Shown here one piece after another: positions 47,550 through 59,553 of a DNA stretch of 64,000 bases. Every line of letters begins with the position of its first letter. Within the stretch, counting starts at the first letter, position 1. Below the pieces are notes generated by a model that saw only the letters and a list, made by a program, of their open reading frames with translations, was not told where the DNA came from and made no database searches. Made by a program: the position numbers and the translations under genes. Source of the stretch: Hyaloscypha bicolor E. Taxonomy: Eukaryota; Ascomycota; Leotiomycetes; Helotiales; Hyaloscyphaceae. Location of the stretch: contig NW_020194512.1 in the NCBI RefSeq assembly GCF_002865645.1, positions 549,439 through 613,438 of the forward strand. The letters run 5' to 3'.

Positions 47550-50116
47550 ATGAACGCACCAATGGATACACTACTCTCACCATCGCCACTGCCCTCACAA
47601 TCGCCCGAGCCCTCCTCTCTTCTGCCTATGCCACTACCCCCACAGGCCACATATAGCTCTAAAGAAGAGCTATATGCTTCAATTCAAGCCTGGGCAGCAC
47701 AGCACCGCTATGCGTTCCGTATTGAGCGGTCTACAAAGATACACAACACCGAACGAACTAGGATCTTATATAGTTGCGACCGAGCTGGGCTAGCACCGCC
47801 TGCAAACCATCCGCAGAAGAGCTTGCAAGACCGTCAGCGCCTTACGGCTACTCGAAAGACAGGCTGTCAGTTCTCAATAATAGCTCGTGAAGGTATAGAT
47901 ACACAATGGGAGCTCCGCCATAGGCCTAGTAAGCCTGGCGTAGATTACAGTCTACACAATCACCCTCCAAGCCAATCAATTAGCTCTCATCCAGTACACC
48001 GGAAACTGGCACAAGTAGAGATAAACCAGGCCAGATCTCTCCACAATGCAGGTAAGTTTAATATTATATAATACCTTAAAAGAAAGAACTCTAATATATA
48101 TATAGGAATCAAGCCAGGCCAAGCAATCACATACCTTCGCGAGATAACGACTACTCCTCTTCAACCGTACGATATATATAACTTGAATGCCTCTTTCAAA
48201 AGGGAGCAAAGGCATGGGCTCTCTGCAAACGACGCTCTTATTCAGCACCTTAAGGACAAGGGAATACACTACAAAATCAATATACTTGAAAATCGGACTC
48301 GTCACCTCTTTATTACTTACCCTCAATCACTCCAACTTGCTCAAACTAATCAAGACGTTATCCTTATTGATAATACGTACAAAACCAACAAATTTGACAT
48401 GCCACTCCTTCACATGATTGGTTAGCTCTTACTCTCTTTATACTAATCTTTATACTAATTAATTATATAGGTATTACAAGCTCAGGCATGACATTTTCAA
48501 TTGGGTTTTGCTTTCTTCCAGGCGAATCAAAGGAAGACTTTGTATGGGCTTTCCAGTATTTCCAAGGTCTTGGAATCAAGCCTACCGTCATAGTTATGGA
48601 CGGTGACCAAGCTCAAAAGAATGCATCAGAAGAGGTGTTTCCATATGCCCCTACACTACTCTGTATTTGGCACGTTAATCAATGTGTTCTTGCCAAGTGT
48701 AAAAGCATACTTGGGAATGAAGACTGGCCAGTATTTGAAGCTGCTTGGCGTACAGTTATTCAAGCACGTACGATTGAGCAATTTGACAAGCAATGGCTTG
48801 AATTTCAGACTCAATACTCAACTCCTAAGACTGAGCAGTGCGTAACGTACTTGCAAAATGAATGGCTGAAGCCTGGCCAAAGAGAGCGTCTAGTTGAAGC
48901 CTGGACAAATCAATACTTACACTTTGGAATACGAGTTACGTCACGTGCTGAGGGTGCTCATGCATATATCAAGCGTTACTTAGGGGGTAAAAAGACTAAG
49001 GGAGACCTCTATTCGTCATGGCTACTTATTGAAGCAGCTGTAATTAATCAAATTACAGCTGTATCAAGTCGTACGACTATACAGCAGGACCGGGCACCTC
49101 TTAATATAGACAAGAAGCTATATCAGGGCTGTTTTGGAGTTATTACATGGCACGCACTCCGGCTTGTACAACGGTATCTAGAGCTCGTTTCATTGCCCTT
49201 ACAGCCCTGTACAGGGAGCTTTACACGATTAATGGGCTTGCCTTGTGCACATATATGCGATATACGGAGGGCTACGGGTGGTCTTGTTCCGTCAGACTTC
49301 CACGAGCACTGGTACTGGGACCGTAAGAGTACTTTACAGCCACTCCTTGACCCGCTATGGGCTGGTAGACAGCGTACGGCAAACTTACAGGTATCTCATA
49401 CGGGCCGTATCCTTTCTACGGGCGAGGAACCTACAAAACAGCTGCCTACATGCTCAGCATGCCATAAACAGGGCCATACAAGGAGTAGCCGTAACTGCCC
49501 CTTAAAGCTACAGGCGTCGATTGCTACTCAAAGTCAAATGCTTTTTGAAATGGACATAGTAGCAACTCAACCACTAGCGCTTATAGCGCCTATAGCGTCC
49601 ACTGTGCCTGTGGTATCTCCTGTAATTACAGCGCCTACAGTGTCTACTGTACCTGTGGTGTCTCCTGTAATTACAGCGCCTACAGTGTCCACTGTACCTG
49701 TAGTATCCACTGTACCTAAACAGCTTTCACCGGATAGGCCAGAGGTTCTAATGCAAGCCTACTTAGCTGAAAAGACAGCTTGGCTAGCTCAGCACCCTAC
49801 TGTACGACCAACAGAGTACCGTAAGGCCCGGAAATGGAAGAACCCACGGCCAAAGGTCTTGAAGGAGCAGTCATTTTATATGCCAAAGGAACGGCGTGAT
49901 TTTAATAGTAATATTATTACTACAAAGGCTAATTGGACTAATGAAGAGATCATAGTATGGCTAGATAATGAGGAAAGGAAAGAGGAGGAGGAGTATAATA
50001 AGCTACAAGCAGAGTTTGATGCCAATGGTGAAAGGCATACTGAGAATGGGCGTAGGGAGATATGGGCTAGAATTGAGGAGGAACATGCTAGAGATGCTGA
50101 GCGATATATACTATAG
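47550..50116 (+). CDS. MULE transposase
   Basis: Exons 47550-48051, 48106-48420 and 48471-50116 (introns of 54 and 50 nt) give 820 residues, with no internal stop. The N-terminus has a FAR1/WRKY-like DNA-binding region (residues about 30-145: YASIQAWAAQHRYAFRIERS, CQFSIIAR, HNHPPS). The MULE DDE-type core includes IDNTYKTNKFDMPLLHM, GESKEDFVWAF, VIVMDGDQAQ, CIWHVNQ and the later TSRAEGAHAYIK segment with the probable catalytic Glu. Beyond it are a SWIM-like CAHICDIRR and a CCHC zinc knuckle CSACHKQGH....NC. Near 49600-49725 there is a repeated PVVSP/VITAP/TVSTV segment. The enzyme cuts and re-inserts DNA at its terminal repeats. The start ATG lies just inside the left terminal repeat. Confidence 0.9.
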
Positions 50117-50220
50117 AATACATTTTTTCTATGAAACTGTGTCGGGTGGTGCATCAATTGCAGGCAAAATTGTAGTGCAGGTGGATGCAAAACGCGACGC
50201 GCGATCATTTTGGTGGGGTG

Positions 50221-51005
50221 TACCGAGGCCTCTAACCCCTGTACTGCCAAAACCCTGATTTTTCATGACATTTCGCATTTGCGCATTGCACATTGCGCAT
50301 TCGCACATTGCACTTAGCTTTTGAGATTTTTAAATAAAGTAATTACGTAAATTCCTATTAATCCATTTAATTCTTTATTTAATTATTAATAGATTTATAA
50401 GGGCTATTTTTAAAATTCTTATATAGGTAATTAAATTTAATATTTTCTTAAATAAAGGCAAAGAAAAGTCGAGGCCGCACGAGCCTTTGTGCACGAGCCT
50501 TCGGAGTGCACGAGCCATTACAGCCGTTTTGCGGCCGCTTTACGGCCGCTTCGCTTAAATCTTACTAGGGTCTTCCCAAAATCTTTCTCTTATATATTAA
50601 GCTTATTAAAACCCTTATTACTCTTATAATTATATAAATTATAATTAATATATATATAAGAATTTAAATAACTTTAAAAGGTTAAGAATTAAAAAGGTTA
50701 TACTTAAAGATCTCTATAACTTAGGAAATAGCCTCAAATTTCTAAGCGAGAAAGTAATATTAAAGGAAGAACTTCAAAATTTTACAAATAAAAAAATTCT
50801 GATTAGAAGAATTCTAATTAATCTAAATTAAATAGAATGGTTAGGAAAGTATATAAGCCATTTGCAAGCTTATAAATATCTTATACTATAAGTAATTTAT
50901 TATATAAGAAGTAAAAAGTAAGGAAAAAGTCAAGTACAATATGCGCAATGTCATTTGCAATGTCATTTCGGGGTTTTGGCAGGAGCATCGCTATCGGCCT
51001 CGGTA
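50221..51005. mobile_element. TIR element nested in the MULE right terminal repeat
   Basis: The insert starts TACCGAGGCC and, read in reverse from its right end, also starts TACCGAGGCC; both arms share CTGCCAAAACCC about 30 bp in. Removing it and one copy of the 5-bp GGGTG flanking duplication restores the left-arm MULE sequence exactly. It is 785 bp, AT-rich and has no open frame of note, so it is non-autonomous. Family unknown. Confidence 0.82.
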
Positions 51006-51094
51006 GGGTGGGTGGGTGGTAGGTTTTGCTGGGCTGACTAAGCCAAATTATAAACCTACCATGGGTGGTAGGTGTATCGAAACCCAGCAAACCA

Positions 51095-52202
51095 GGACCT
51101 CCCCAGTCACAGGACCCGTGTCTGTATTGGGACAGCGGTTCTGGACTTTAAGTTAAGAATAAGGCTCCTTTAACGATTTTCCCATTATGCCGCTCCATTA
51201 CCGACATGTTATAGTAAACCGGGAACGCTGCTTTAGTGGAATAAGAGAGTTTTTGGAAGTAAAAGATGCAGTTATAAAACACGCACTTATTCTCATATTT
51301 AATACTTCTGATATTATTTGGCGTTTATAGGCAAAACTTGGTATATAATATCTGAAAATATATTATATCTAAAAGCAATAAACGAGTGTGGGGAGAAGGT
51401 TAAACCGCGGTATAATAAATGCTATTCAATTACCACATTTGCATTACTATTATAAAGGTTAATAATCAAGTTTAAAGAAGCTTACTTTATTTATTAGATA
51501 GCCTCATATAACGCTTCGCAACTTATCTCGGATATTCTTAGTACTAGAGACATTCATTTATTAGTATATTACGGCCAGAATTATAGAATATGTTATGGTT
51601 ATACGCTCCATGGCTGTCACGTGCTCCCTGCACGTGGTACGCTAGGCTATATTGGGCTAGGCTGGTTCGCATGCTTACCTGGCGTTCGCACACACTTGTA
51701 CATTCTTCTCTCCTTAGTTTAGTATTATCGGAATAAGAGCCACTCTACCCTGCTTTCCAAGCCCAGAGCCAGGCCTCGTAACAGAATAGGGAACTTGTAA
51801 TAAGTAATTAACTATTTCTTCTAGTATACTCCCTGAATTCAAGCTCTCTCTCTATAAGCGTCTTTATATCCCAGTTAATATTATTTACTAGCTTCTTCTT
51901 AATATACTCTCTTGCAACTTTTACTTAAAGGATCTCTCGTAATAGAGCTTTGCCCAGATAAATCTTTATATGCTTCCTAAAACATTTTTCACTAATATTA
52001 CTTGATTTGTAATAGATCGAGATAGCTAGAATTTGTTCTCTGCTATTAGCGAGACCAAGAAGATAATAGCTCTTGTAGTACGTACCTAGCCATTATCTAG
52101 CGTATCCTCGTTTAATGTATTATTGAGGAGCGGCTGGGCTGCGATTGTGACATTTGGCTTGGTTAGAACTCCGTTTCATAGGAGGTGAGAGGGGTTACGA
52201 CT
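51095..52202. other. AT-rich relic DNA
   Basis: TA-rich, stop-filled sequence resembling RIP-mutated repeats. No gene or clean repeat boundary recognised. Confidence 0.4.
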
Positions 52203-52500
52203 TACTAATATCCCGAACCTGCTAGACCAAGAGATCTAGATGATCTTGCAGCTTCTCTGCCTACGAGATCGCCACAAACGGATGACTCTGCAAGAAGGAC
52301 CGGAAGCTGACGGAAGGCATCCACATCCATAGGTTGATGGCCTGCCCCGCTTTGACGTCAAGTGGTTTCTGAAGCTGTATGCAAACCCTGACCGCGCCAT
52401 ATCCGTGAGAGATATGGGCTCGCGCGCCACTGTAACGGACTTGTTGTCGAGGTAAGAAAAAATAATTTTGGAAGGTTGGGTTGGCCACACCTGTTTCGCG
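52203..52500 (-). pseudogene. Fragment of a ferric-reductase-like gene
   Basis: The minus strand reads VCIQLQKPLDVKAGQAINLW, then PSVSFRSFLQSHPF and AEKLQDHLDLLV, with stops at positions where Trp and Glu are expected. This is the FAD-binding start of a ferric-chelate reductase or related flavocytochrome. The rest is absent. The left end of a transposon lies immediately upstream on the gene's 5' side (52533), so the element may have broken the gene. Confidence 0.6.
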
Positions 52501-52532
52501 AGGTCTCTGTAAAACAGCCGAGCCCGCTGTTC

Positions 52533-55500
52533 CCCCCCGTTCGTCAATACGAGCGATTGATCAATCGCCCCCTCCCATTGATCAATCGTAGCGCCCGATT
52601 AATCAATGGAGGGGGGATTACGATTCGGGCTCCACAGTGGGTCCCGATTAATCAATCGCATAATATTGGGGTTTCGGGGCTAATGGGGCTAAGGGAGCTG
52701 AAAGCTTTTACTTACTAGTTCATACTAAATATATCCTCAATTCTATATTCTTCACTTCGCTTAAGCCTTACTCTTTATGCTATAATATAGATTTCTAATA
52801 TTTAATACTAAGTATATCCTCAAGTCTAATTTTCTTATTTCGCTTATACCTTACTTATTTATACTATACCTATAGCATTATATAGTTTATTTAATTTTTT
52901 TCTAGGCATTAAGGGAAGTAATAATAGGGGTAAAGATACTTCTCCAGAGCTTCTAGATATATATAGGGCCTTTACTCCCTTATTTTCTAGATATAGTTCA
53001 TACTACAAGTACTATAAGCACCAATTTACCAAGTATAACCACTGATTTTTATATCTCTCAATTAATTAATTACCTTACTTCCAATATATCTCTTTTAACT
53101 CTTCGTTTATCCCTAATCCCGTATACGCCTCGTTAGTATATTTATAGGCGAGCAGAGTAATATTTTGATATTACTACTCCAGGAGTGTGACGGCAGGAAC
53201 AGAGCAATGGAACGAGGCTCAAAGATCAATGATTTCCAATGTCTTAAGAATTTAAAGCTAAGGAGGACAGGAGTGAGGTGTGGCGGTGGATAAGTAGGAA
53301 TGGCCAAGACCACTGAAACGCCGAGCTTTGGAAGCGAGCTTGGTTTGGAACCATAGCTTGGAACCTTAGCTGAAACCAACCCCTTTGGCTGAAACCAACC
53401 ATGTGACACCAGCCGTCACAAGGAGCTCGTTTGTCTAGTATCTAGTTTTTGCCCTCCCCAATTACTAAAGAGCCTACTAATAATTGGTCTGCCGAAGACG
53501 AAGCTGCATGGGATCAGAGGCTTGCTAAGGGGGGTAGTAGGAAAATTCTTACTGCTAGGAAACGTATGGATATTAGATAGTGGCTTCAAAATCCTAATAC
53601 TCTGCTTCCTGGTAGAACTAAGGCAGAGAAGTACTACTAGGCTAATATTAAGTACGAATCCTACTTGTACGAGCTTCAGGATAATCAAGTATATTATAAG
53701 GAGTACTATAATACTCGCCGTAATAAGATCCTTCTAGTCTAGTATACTCTTTGCTATAATAATATCTTTGAGATTTTGACTACTATTTATAAGAAATTAA
53801 TATATACAGGTAAGTATTCCCTTAAAGCTATTAATTTTTATACTAATTATATAATAGCTTCTAATACTATATTTGAGTATATAAGACGACTTTGGTATGG
53901 CCTATCCCGTAATAATTACGCTTGGATAAGTACTCATTATACTTATTATAATAAGGAGAAGGCTCAAAAGAATAATACAGGAGTAATACCTATTTAATCT
54001 TATTATCCTGGCTAGTATATGGTTCTGGATTTAATAGATTTCCGTATAAGTATTCCCTAAGTTATATAATTTACCCCTATTTTAGCCTTTCCTGTATTTC
54101 CTGTATTTCCTGTATTTCCTGTATTTTTGAGCTTTTCCTGCGATTTTCGCGATTTTTGCGAAAATTATAAAAATTGCGATTTTTATCTATACTACTTACT
54201 AATATTATTATAATATAATCCGGATAGAGAATATACGTAGATCTGGTAATTAAAATGCTATTTTTCCAAGTTTATTTGGATCCGTAGGCTTAAGGCTAAG
54301 ACTACGGACAAAGCTGCAGACGAGCTTATTAAATAACTAAATAATAATGGGTATATTGCCATTCTAGCCTGTAATAATAGGGGCGAGTTTAAGGGGAAAG
54401 TAATTGAGGTTTATAAGAAGAGAGGGATAAAGATTATTTGCGGACGAGCTTATTATCCCTAATCTCAGGGCTCTATTGAGGTTGCTAATCAAATCTTCAA
54501 GAAACGACTGCGGGCCGTACGAGCGGATACTAGTATCTAATCTTGGATATAATTACTTCCTTTGATTATATAGGTAATTAATACTATGGCTATATCTATC
54601 CTTCCTAAGGGTAATATGCCGTATAAGGTCTGGTTTGGACGAAAGCTACCTACTAATTTCCTGAATTATAAGGAGAGTGCTTGCCGTATACATATAGCCT
54701 TAGGAGAGAGGGAAATCGATATTAATAAGAGTGGTACTTCTAAATAATTATCTACTATTAAGGTTCAAGGAGAAGAAGAGAATAGAGAGAATAGCTTATT
54801 CGTTAATAAGGAAGCAGAACAGGAGGAAGCAGTAGAGGAGATAATTTTATCTAAACTAACTAAGAGGGTTACGGAGTATATAAAGAAATAGTAAGAGAAG
54901 ATGGTAAAGAGAACTAGTACTAAAGCTCTTGAATATAATATTCAGGAGATTATAATCCTATAGATCCCAAAGCAATATCGATTTAGTACAGAAATGGCTC
55001 GGATTCTAGTAAGAGTTCTGGAAAAGACTTTAAAGATATATAACTTATAAGAATATACTTTTGGCTAAAGCTAATTAAAAACAGGGCTACCGGTTGACTA
55101 CTAAGTATAGTAAGCTTATAACCCTCTGGCCGTATAATACTCTTAATAAAGTTACTTTATAATTAACTTATCCTGATTTGCCTATTACTGGTGCGGCCTA
55201 TAAGAAAGACAAAATTACCCTCCCTAAAGCAGTGGCAAAGGAGAATAATCGGGGTTCAATTTCGTCAGTTCAGAAGGCTGGAAGGGTATCTGAGAGAGCA
55301 AAGAAGAGAGTAGCTATTGAGCAAGTACGTGAGGATGGAGCTAGAGAAGGGGAATCAGGTGAACAAGTGGGTATAAGGGTACCAAAAAGGGCTAGGGTAG
55401 CTATGAAAGCACCTAGACGAAGTGGGAGGCATGTATAATAAAGCTTGATTTGGGTGAAGTATACTAATATATACTGCTTTTGCTATTCCCGAAACCTCAA

Positions 55501-55652
55501 TATTACCCGATTGGGCAATCGGGGTCCCGATTAATTAATCGGGACCCACTGTGGAGCCCGAATCGTAATCTCCCCCCCATTGATTAATCGGGCGCTACGA
55601 TTGATCAATCGGGAGGGCGATTGATCAATCGCTCGTATTGACGAACGGGGGG
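52533..55652 (+). mobile_element. Degraded integrase-type DNA transposon (Ginger-like)
   Basis: Ends are inverted over about 150 bp: 52533-52680 and 55500-55652, starting CCCCCCGTTCGTCAATACGAG. The repeats contain multiple copies of GATTGATCAATC and GATTAATC, themselves palindromic. In between, with many stops, the plus strand encodes pieces of a retroviral-type integrase: RRLWYGLSRNNYAW, DLIDFR, KRGIKIICGRAYYP and SQGSIEVANQIFKKRLRA, and INTMAISILPKGNMPYKVWFGR. The expected second catalytic Asp reads as Asn (ACNNRGEFKG), compatible with G-to-A change. A basic C-terminal tail at 55178-55438 remains open. No target duplication was established. Non-autonomous now. Confidence 0.75.
54082..54128. 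repeat. GTATTTCCT tandem repeat
   Basis: Four to five consecutive copies of GTATTTCCT within the degraded integrase element. Confidence 0.8.
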
Positions 55653-55851
55653 TATCAGTTCCACCATAAATCTGAATTTTGGCACGTGCGATTTTATCAA
55701 GATCAGATGATACAGCGCGTATTGCAAAGTTACGTACGCTGTACGTGATCTTCGAATTAGGCTTGAATGAAAGCCTGTAAGGGCACAATACCACTCCCGG
55801 ATGAAGAATTGGAGCTGGGCCAGATGGATTCGACTATTAAGCTCGCCCAAC
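55653..55851. other. Spacer between transposon and STAND-like gene
   Basis: About 200 bp; its minus strand is open for 60-80 codons but has no recognisable motif. It might be flanking sequence of the disrupted reductase gene. Confidence 0.3.
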
Positions 55852-56806
55852 CTAGATAAATTTAGTTACGTGAACAAGGAAACTTTCCGGAAACTCACAA
55901 ATGAAGTCTTCATCGGGGACGCCATTTCTGTCTGATAAATCCTGCTTTTTGGCTCTTGGTTGCGAAAGCTGACGATGGTTATACTTGGGTAAGTAAGTCA
56001 TAATCTTCTTCTCAATACCACTCAAGAATGGCGCTTGAAACATCCCATGATAGGCCTGCACATTCGTCGCATCCCCGTATACCGCCACTTCGCGATACCT
56101 CCACACATCGTTTGGAGCTTGCCCATCAAAGGCACCAGAATCTAGAGCGTGTTGAAACCACTCCATGATGAATGCCTTATTAGCATCAAAGGCTGCGACC
56201 GAGATGCCTATGTCCTCAAGTCCTTTCCGGATAGTTCGCCACTGCTTCTCATCAAAAGTCAGAGATTCGACAGTCGCCACTGACATGGCCGATCCTTCAT
56301 GCTTGCCATCTCTGAATCCTTGGGCAAGCTCATTCAGCTTCTTTTCAACGACGATTTGTAAGGTGCTGTCATGTTGTCAGAGGTGTACCGAGACGTAAAA
56401 ATTTGAAAAGAAAGGAAAGGTGTCATGTGCCTCATAAATACGGTAAGAAGCGTCAAGTTGGAAGTCAACCTTGCCCTCAGCTCTGCAATGTCATTTGAAC
56501 CCCATCTGAGTCTGTCCCAAGTGAGCTTGCTTTTGAACCTAGGCTTTCATATTTCCACACTAGGGCTTGCAAATCCTGAAGGACATTACGGCATCCATTT
56601 GTGATTGTTGCGAGGTTGGCCTTCTTCGACGCCGCGAGAGACTGTCCGGACAGAATTTCTTCGACCTCTTTTAGTACGGCATGTAATGACAATACCTCGA
56701 TAGATATATTGTTGAAACTATCGGGCGCATCTCTACATGACTTGTAGACTGCCCAGGCAAGTTGTCCCACAGCGAGAAAGTCACCAGCGCTGTATCCGAA
56801 GCTCAT
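55852..56806 (-). pseudogene. STAND/NLR N-terminal domain gene, frameshifted and truncated
   Basis: Starts MSFGYSAGDFLAVGQLAWAVY (ATG 56804-56806), an N-terminal domain of the kind preceding NACHT or NB-ARC modules in fungi. After KYESLGSK the frame must shift near 56535 to reach KLTWDRLRWGSNDIAELRARLTSN, a conserved continuation. A later exon (about 56365 onward) gives LQIVVEKKLNELAQGF and EDIGISVAAFDANKAFIMEWF, again conserved. It then ends at 55852 without any nucleotide-binding domain. The intron joining the two halves has no unambiguous donor in phase. The gene is either dead or encodes an N-domain-only regulator if the frameshift is a base-call error. A transposon end lies 200 bp beyond its stop. 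Confidence 0.6.
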
Positions 56807-57943
56807 GATGACGTCTTGTCACTTTTGAAGAATCGGGGGGATTGCATCAACATTGAATAATGCGAAGCAGTCTCTGGAACGCTCTGGTAGCCCGCATGAG
56901 ATGTAAATTGAATCAAATTTGTTTCGAAGTTAATGTGGTAGAGCGAGCGGCACTCGGCCTCTTTGCTTTTGTTCCGCTAAGCGACGCCCCGCTGTGCCTG
57001 AACCCTCCTATTGCAGCTGGGTTATCTGACCGAGTCTATTAGACTTGGATTGCGAAAGTGCTGTGACAGATGAAGCTGGTGGTAAAATTGTCACGAATCA
57101 CAATGCAAATTCCTGAAGGTTAAAACAAAATGAGAAGATAATCTGCAAGTCTTACTCTCACCGAATGTGCTGAAAATGTTAAATAATTATTCACAGCCCA
57201 ATCGCTCCGGGAAATCCGGAAAGATCTAAACTAGGTCCGGACCATGAATCAAAGAACGAACAACGCCCTCCATTAGCCTATTACTGATCCGTTCAATAAT
57301 GTTATGCCATCTGACTTACTCTTCAATGTGGGTAGTCCCAATCCACCAGACAAAAAGTTCGTACATAGTTAGCCCGTAGAATAGTGCGGTTTCGCTTTGG
57401 ATTACGGAGTGGCGAATGGTTGGATGAAAGGTCTTCTTGCTAGAAAGGAGGCTGGCGAGCCTCGCAAGAACACCGATGCCAGCTAATGAATCAGCGTATC
57501 AAGTTGAGGAAGCATTGTAAGATGAGGGGCTGTCTTGTGGAATTTTGATTGGAACAAGAAAATCTGGTGTTTCAGGTCGAAACTTCGGAAGTCAATGTTA
57601 GGGAAGGTTAATTTCGTCATTTTTTTGATTTTTTTGAAACCAGAACTGCGGAAAGGGGTGGCATAATGCTGTGAAATTCCTACTGGAGTCACTTTAGCGG
57701 GACGCCAGAAACAGTGATTGAAGTAAGAATACCGAATCAGGCAGGTAATTGAGATAAGTCATCATATACCACAGTAACGCCTAGTTCTTTCAACCCAGCC
57801 AACAATTGAATTCGTATATAAGGTCTGCTGGAGGCAAATCCAGAGCAGCTCAAAGATCTCTACTTTCTTACTGTTATAATCATATACCTGTTCTCAAGCA
57901 GTCTATTTCGTCGCTCTGTGCCCCACCAGAATCACCTTTCAAG
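56807..57943. other. Gene-free interval between divergent damaged genes
   Basis: Presumed promoters of the flanking genes. No coding or RNA gene seen. Confidence 0.4.
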
Positions 57944-59311
57944 ATGTCAATGGCAACAGAAGGCCCATTCCCCGCGTCTCTGGAGTAGTCTTTACAGCGT
58001 AAGTGACTAACGTTTATTATCCATGACATAACGCGCTGACCTAATTATATGCATCAGAATGGAAGAGGAGCAGCAAGATTTTATCGTCTTTTATAGACCC
58101 GAGAGAAGGCTTTGTCCCAGACAGAGTTATCCCTCCGTCAATTCTTGCAAATGCAAAAGTATAGCTTTTGGCACCTAGACACTCCCATTAGACAAATTAC
58201 TGAGGAAACCATAGGGTCTTGCGATCATCACGGTTGTCAAAGCAGGCTTCTTAGGGTCAACGAGATACGGCAATGGGGTAGTAGTTGGGCGGCTCGCTAA
58301 TGGAAATTGGTCTGCACCCACTGCGATTGCTCTTACAGGCGCCGGCTTTGGCGGTCAGATCGGGTTCGAATTGACAGACTTCGTTTTAATATTGAACGAT
58401 ATAGAAGCAGTATGGAAATTGTCGCAACAAGGCTCTTTGACGCTAGGCCGCAATGTCTCTTTGGCAACTGGGCCTTTGGGAGAAAATGCTGAAGCTGCCG
58501 GAACTCTGAGCTCAAAGTGTATAGCTGGCTCTTTCTGTTACTCCAAAATGGAGGGAATGTTCGCTGTCGTTTCACTGGATGGCCTCATCACCATTGGAGA
58601 AAGGATAGAAACAAATGATAGACTCTATGGCCAGCGATATACTGCAAGCCAGCTGATGGGAGGTAGTGTCCGACCCCCGCTAGCTGCCATCTCGTTTATA
58701 AAGGTTCTCAACGATTACACAAATGTTCTTAATTCCACAGTTCCTGGTGGACTGACCATGTCGGAAGAGCCGATTCCGCCAAATCTGCAAGGCTTGTCAA
58801 GTGAGACTGTAAGCCTAGAGGATGATCAAGTGGTGGCTTTGATCGACTTTGACGCAGAAGGTCCCGGCCATTTGGGATTTAAAAACAGGAGAAATTGTCA
58901 CGGTGGTGGGGATTGATGATATGCCGAAAGGTTGGCTGTAAGTCCTGTCATCCCCTTCACAAATGCTGTCGGCTAATTCTTTCAAGCTAACAATTAACCG
59001 ATAGTGCAGGCACAATCGATACAAGAATAGGCATCATCCCTTCGAAGAACGTGGAGATGAAGGAGTGGGTTGTAGAGGGCCCACCTCAATTCTCTGCTGA
59101 GTTCGCTATGAATGTAGAGAACGAATATCTACATTATTGTGCAAATTCCGTCTGGAAAAGCAGTGTCAAGTCAAATGAGCTCAAGAAATATGCACATTGC
59201 GTGACGCTACTTAGGTCTTTGTTATTTAGAATGCGGATAATCGGAATAAGTACATATCCTGGCAAAAGGTCACATAACCAAGAACTATTCTTGGCTATTA
59301 TCATTGATTGA
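57944..59311 (+). pseudogene. SYLF-SH3 (Ysc84/SH3YL1-like) lipid-binding gene, broken
   Basis: Exons at 57944-57998, 58058-58158, 58215-58937 and 59005-59311. The SYLF domain is nearly perfect: VIPPSILANAK joined to GLAIITVVKAGFLGSTRYG, ALTGAGFGGQIGFELTDFVLIL, SLTLGRNVSLATGP, CYSKMEGMFAVVSLDG and LYGQRYTASQLMGG. A C-terminal SH3 domain starts VALIDFDAEGPGHLGF; one extra A in the run near 58880-58885 shifts the frame, after which KTGEIVTVVGIDDMPKGW and TIDTRIGIIPS continue. A TAG also interrupts the first exon (ASLE-stop-SLQ). Intact relatives bind phosphoinositides and actin-patch proteins at endocytic sites. Two independent lesions make it a pseudogene unless the assembly is wrong. Confidence 0.78.
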
Positions 59312-59553
59312 TTTATTCATTTATACTCGGTTCTAGCTGTCCGTAGGACTGCTATGCCGGAGTAGCCCAGTTTTGGCACCAGTTGCCGAACTGCGTCTAC
59401 AGTTGTAAACGCACCTCACTTCATCACCCGAAAGTGACCGGTAACCTCTGCTGAGCGGACTGGTTCCCATCTACGTCTGTATACATATCCGTGCTAAGGA
59501 GTGCTTTGTGTCTTCTTTATGTGCATGGTCCATTGGCAGAAGCTTGGTTGCCA

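Larger units (their letters stand above)
47378..51085 (+). mobile_element. Mutator-like DNA transposon (MULE), apparently complete
   Basis: The element is 3708 bp. It begins GGGTTTCAATACACC and ends in its near-complement GGTGTATCGAAACCC. A perfect 9-bp direct repeat AGCAAACCA (47369-47377 and 51086-51094) flanks it, the length typical of MULEs. The terminal inverted repeats run about 155 bp (47378-47533 against 50149-50220 plus 51006-51085). The right one is interrupted by another element. One three-exon transposase gene lies between. The open transposase and exact duplication mean the insertion is recent compared with the TA-rich relics around it. Confidence 0.9.

Noticed and set aside
47465..47656. 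Frames beginning MIARRVLHPPALQF at both ends of the MULE
   Set aside because: These lie in the terminal inverted repeats and mirror each other, so they are repeat sequence rather than genes.
50900..50980. ATTTGC/GCGCATT-rich segments as a possible CRISPR-like array
   Set aside because: They are the inner parts of the nested element's inverted ends; no regular spacing, and the host is a eukaryote.
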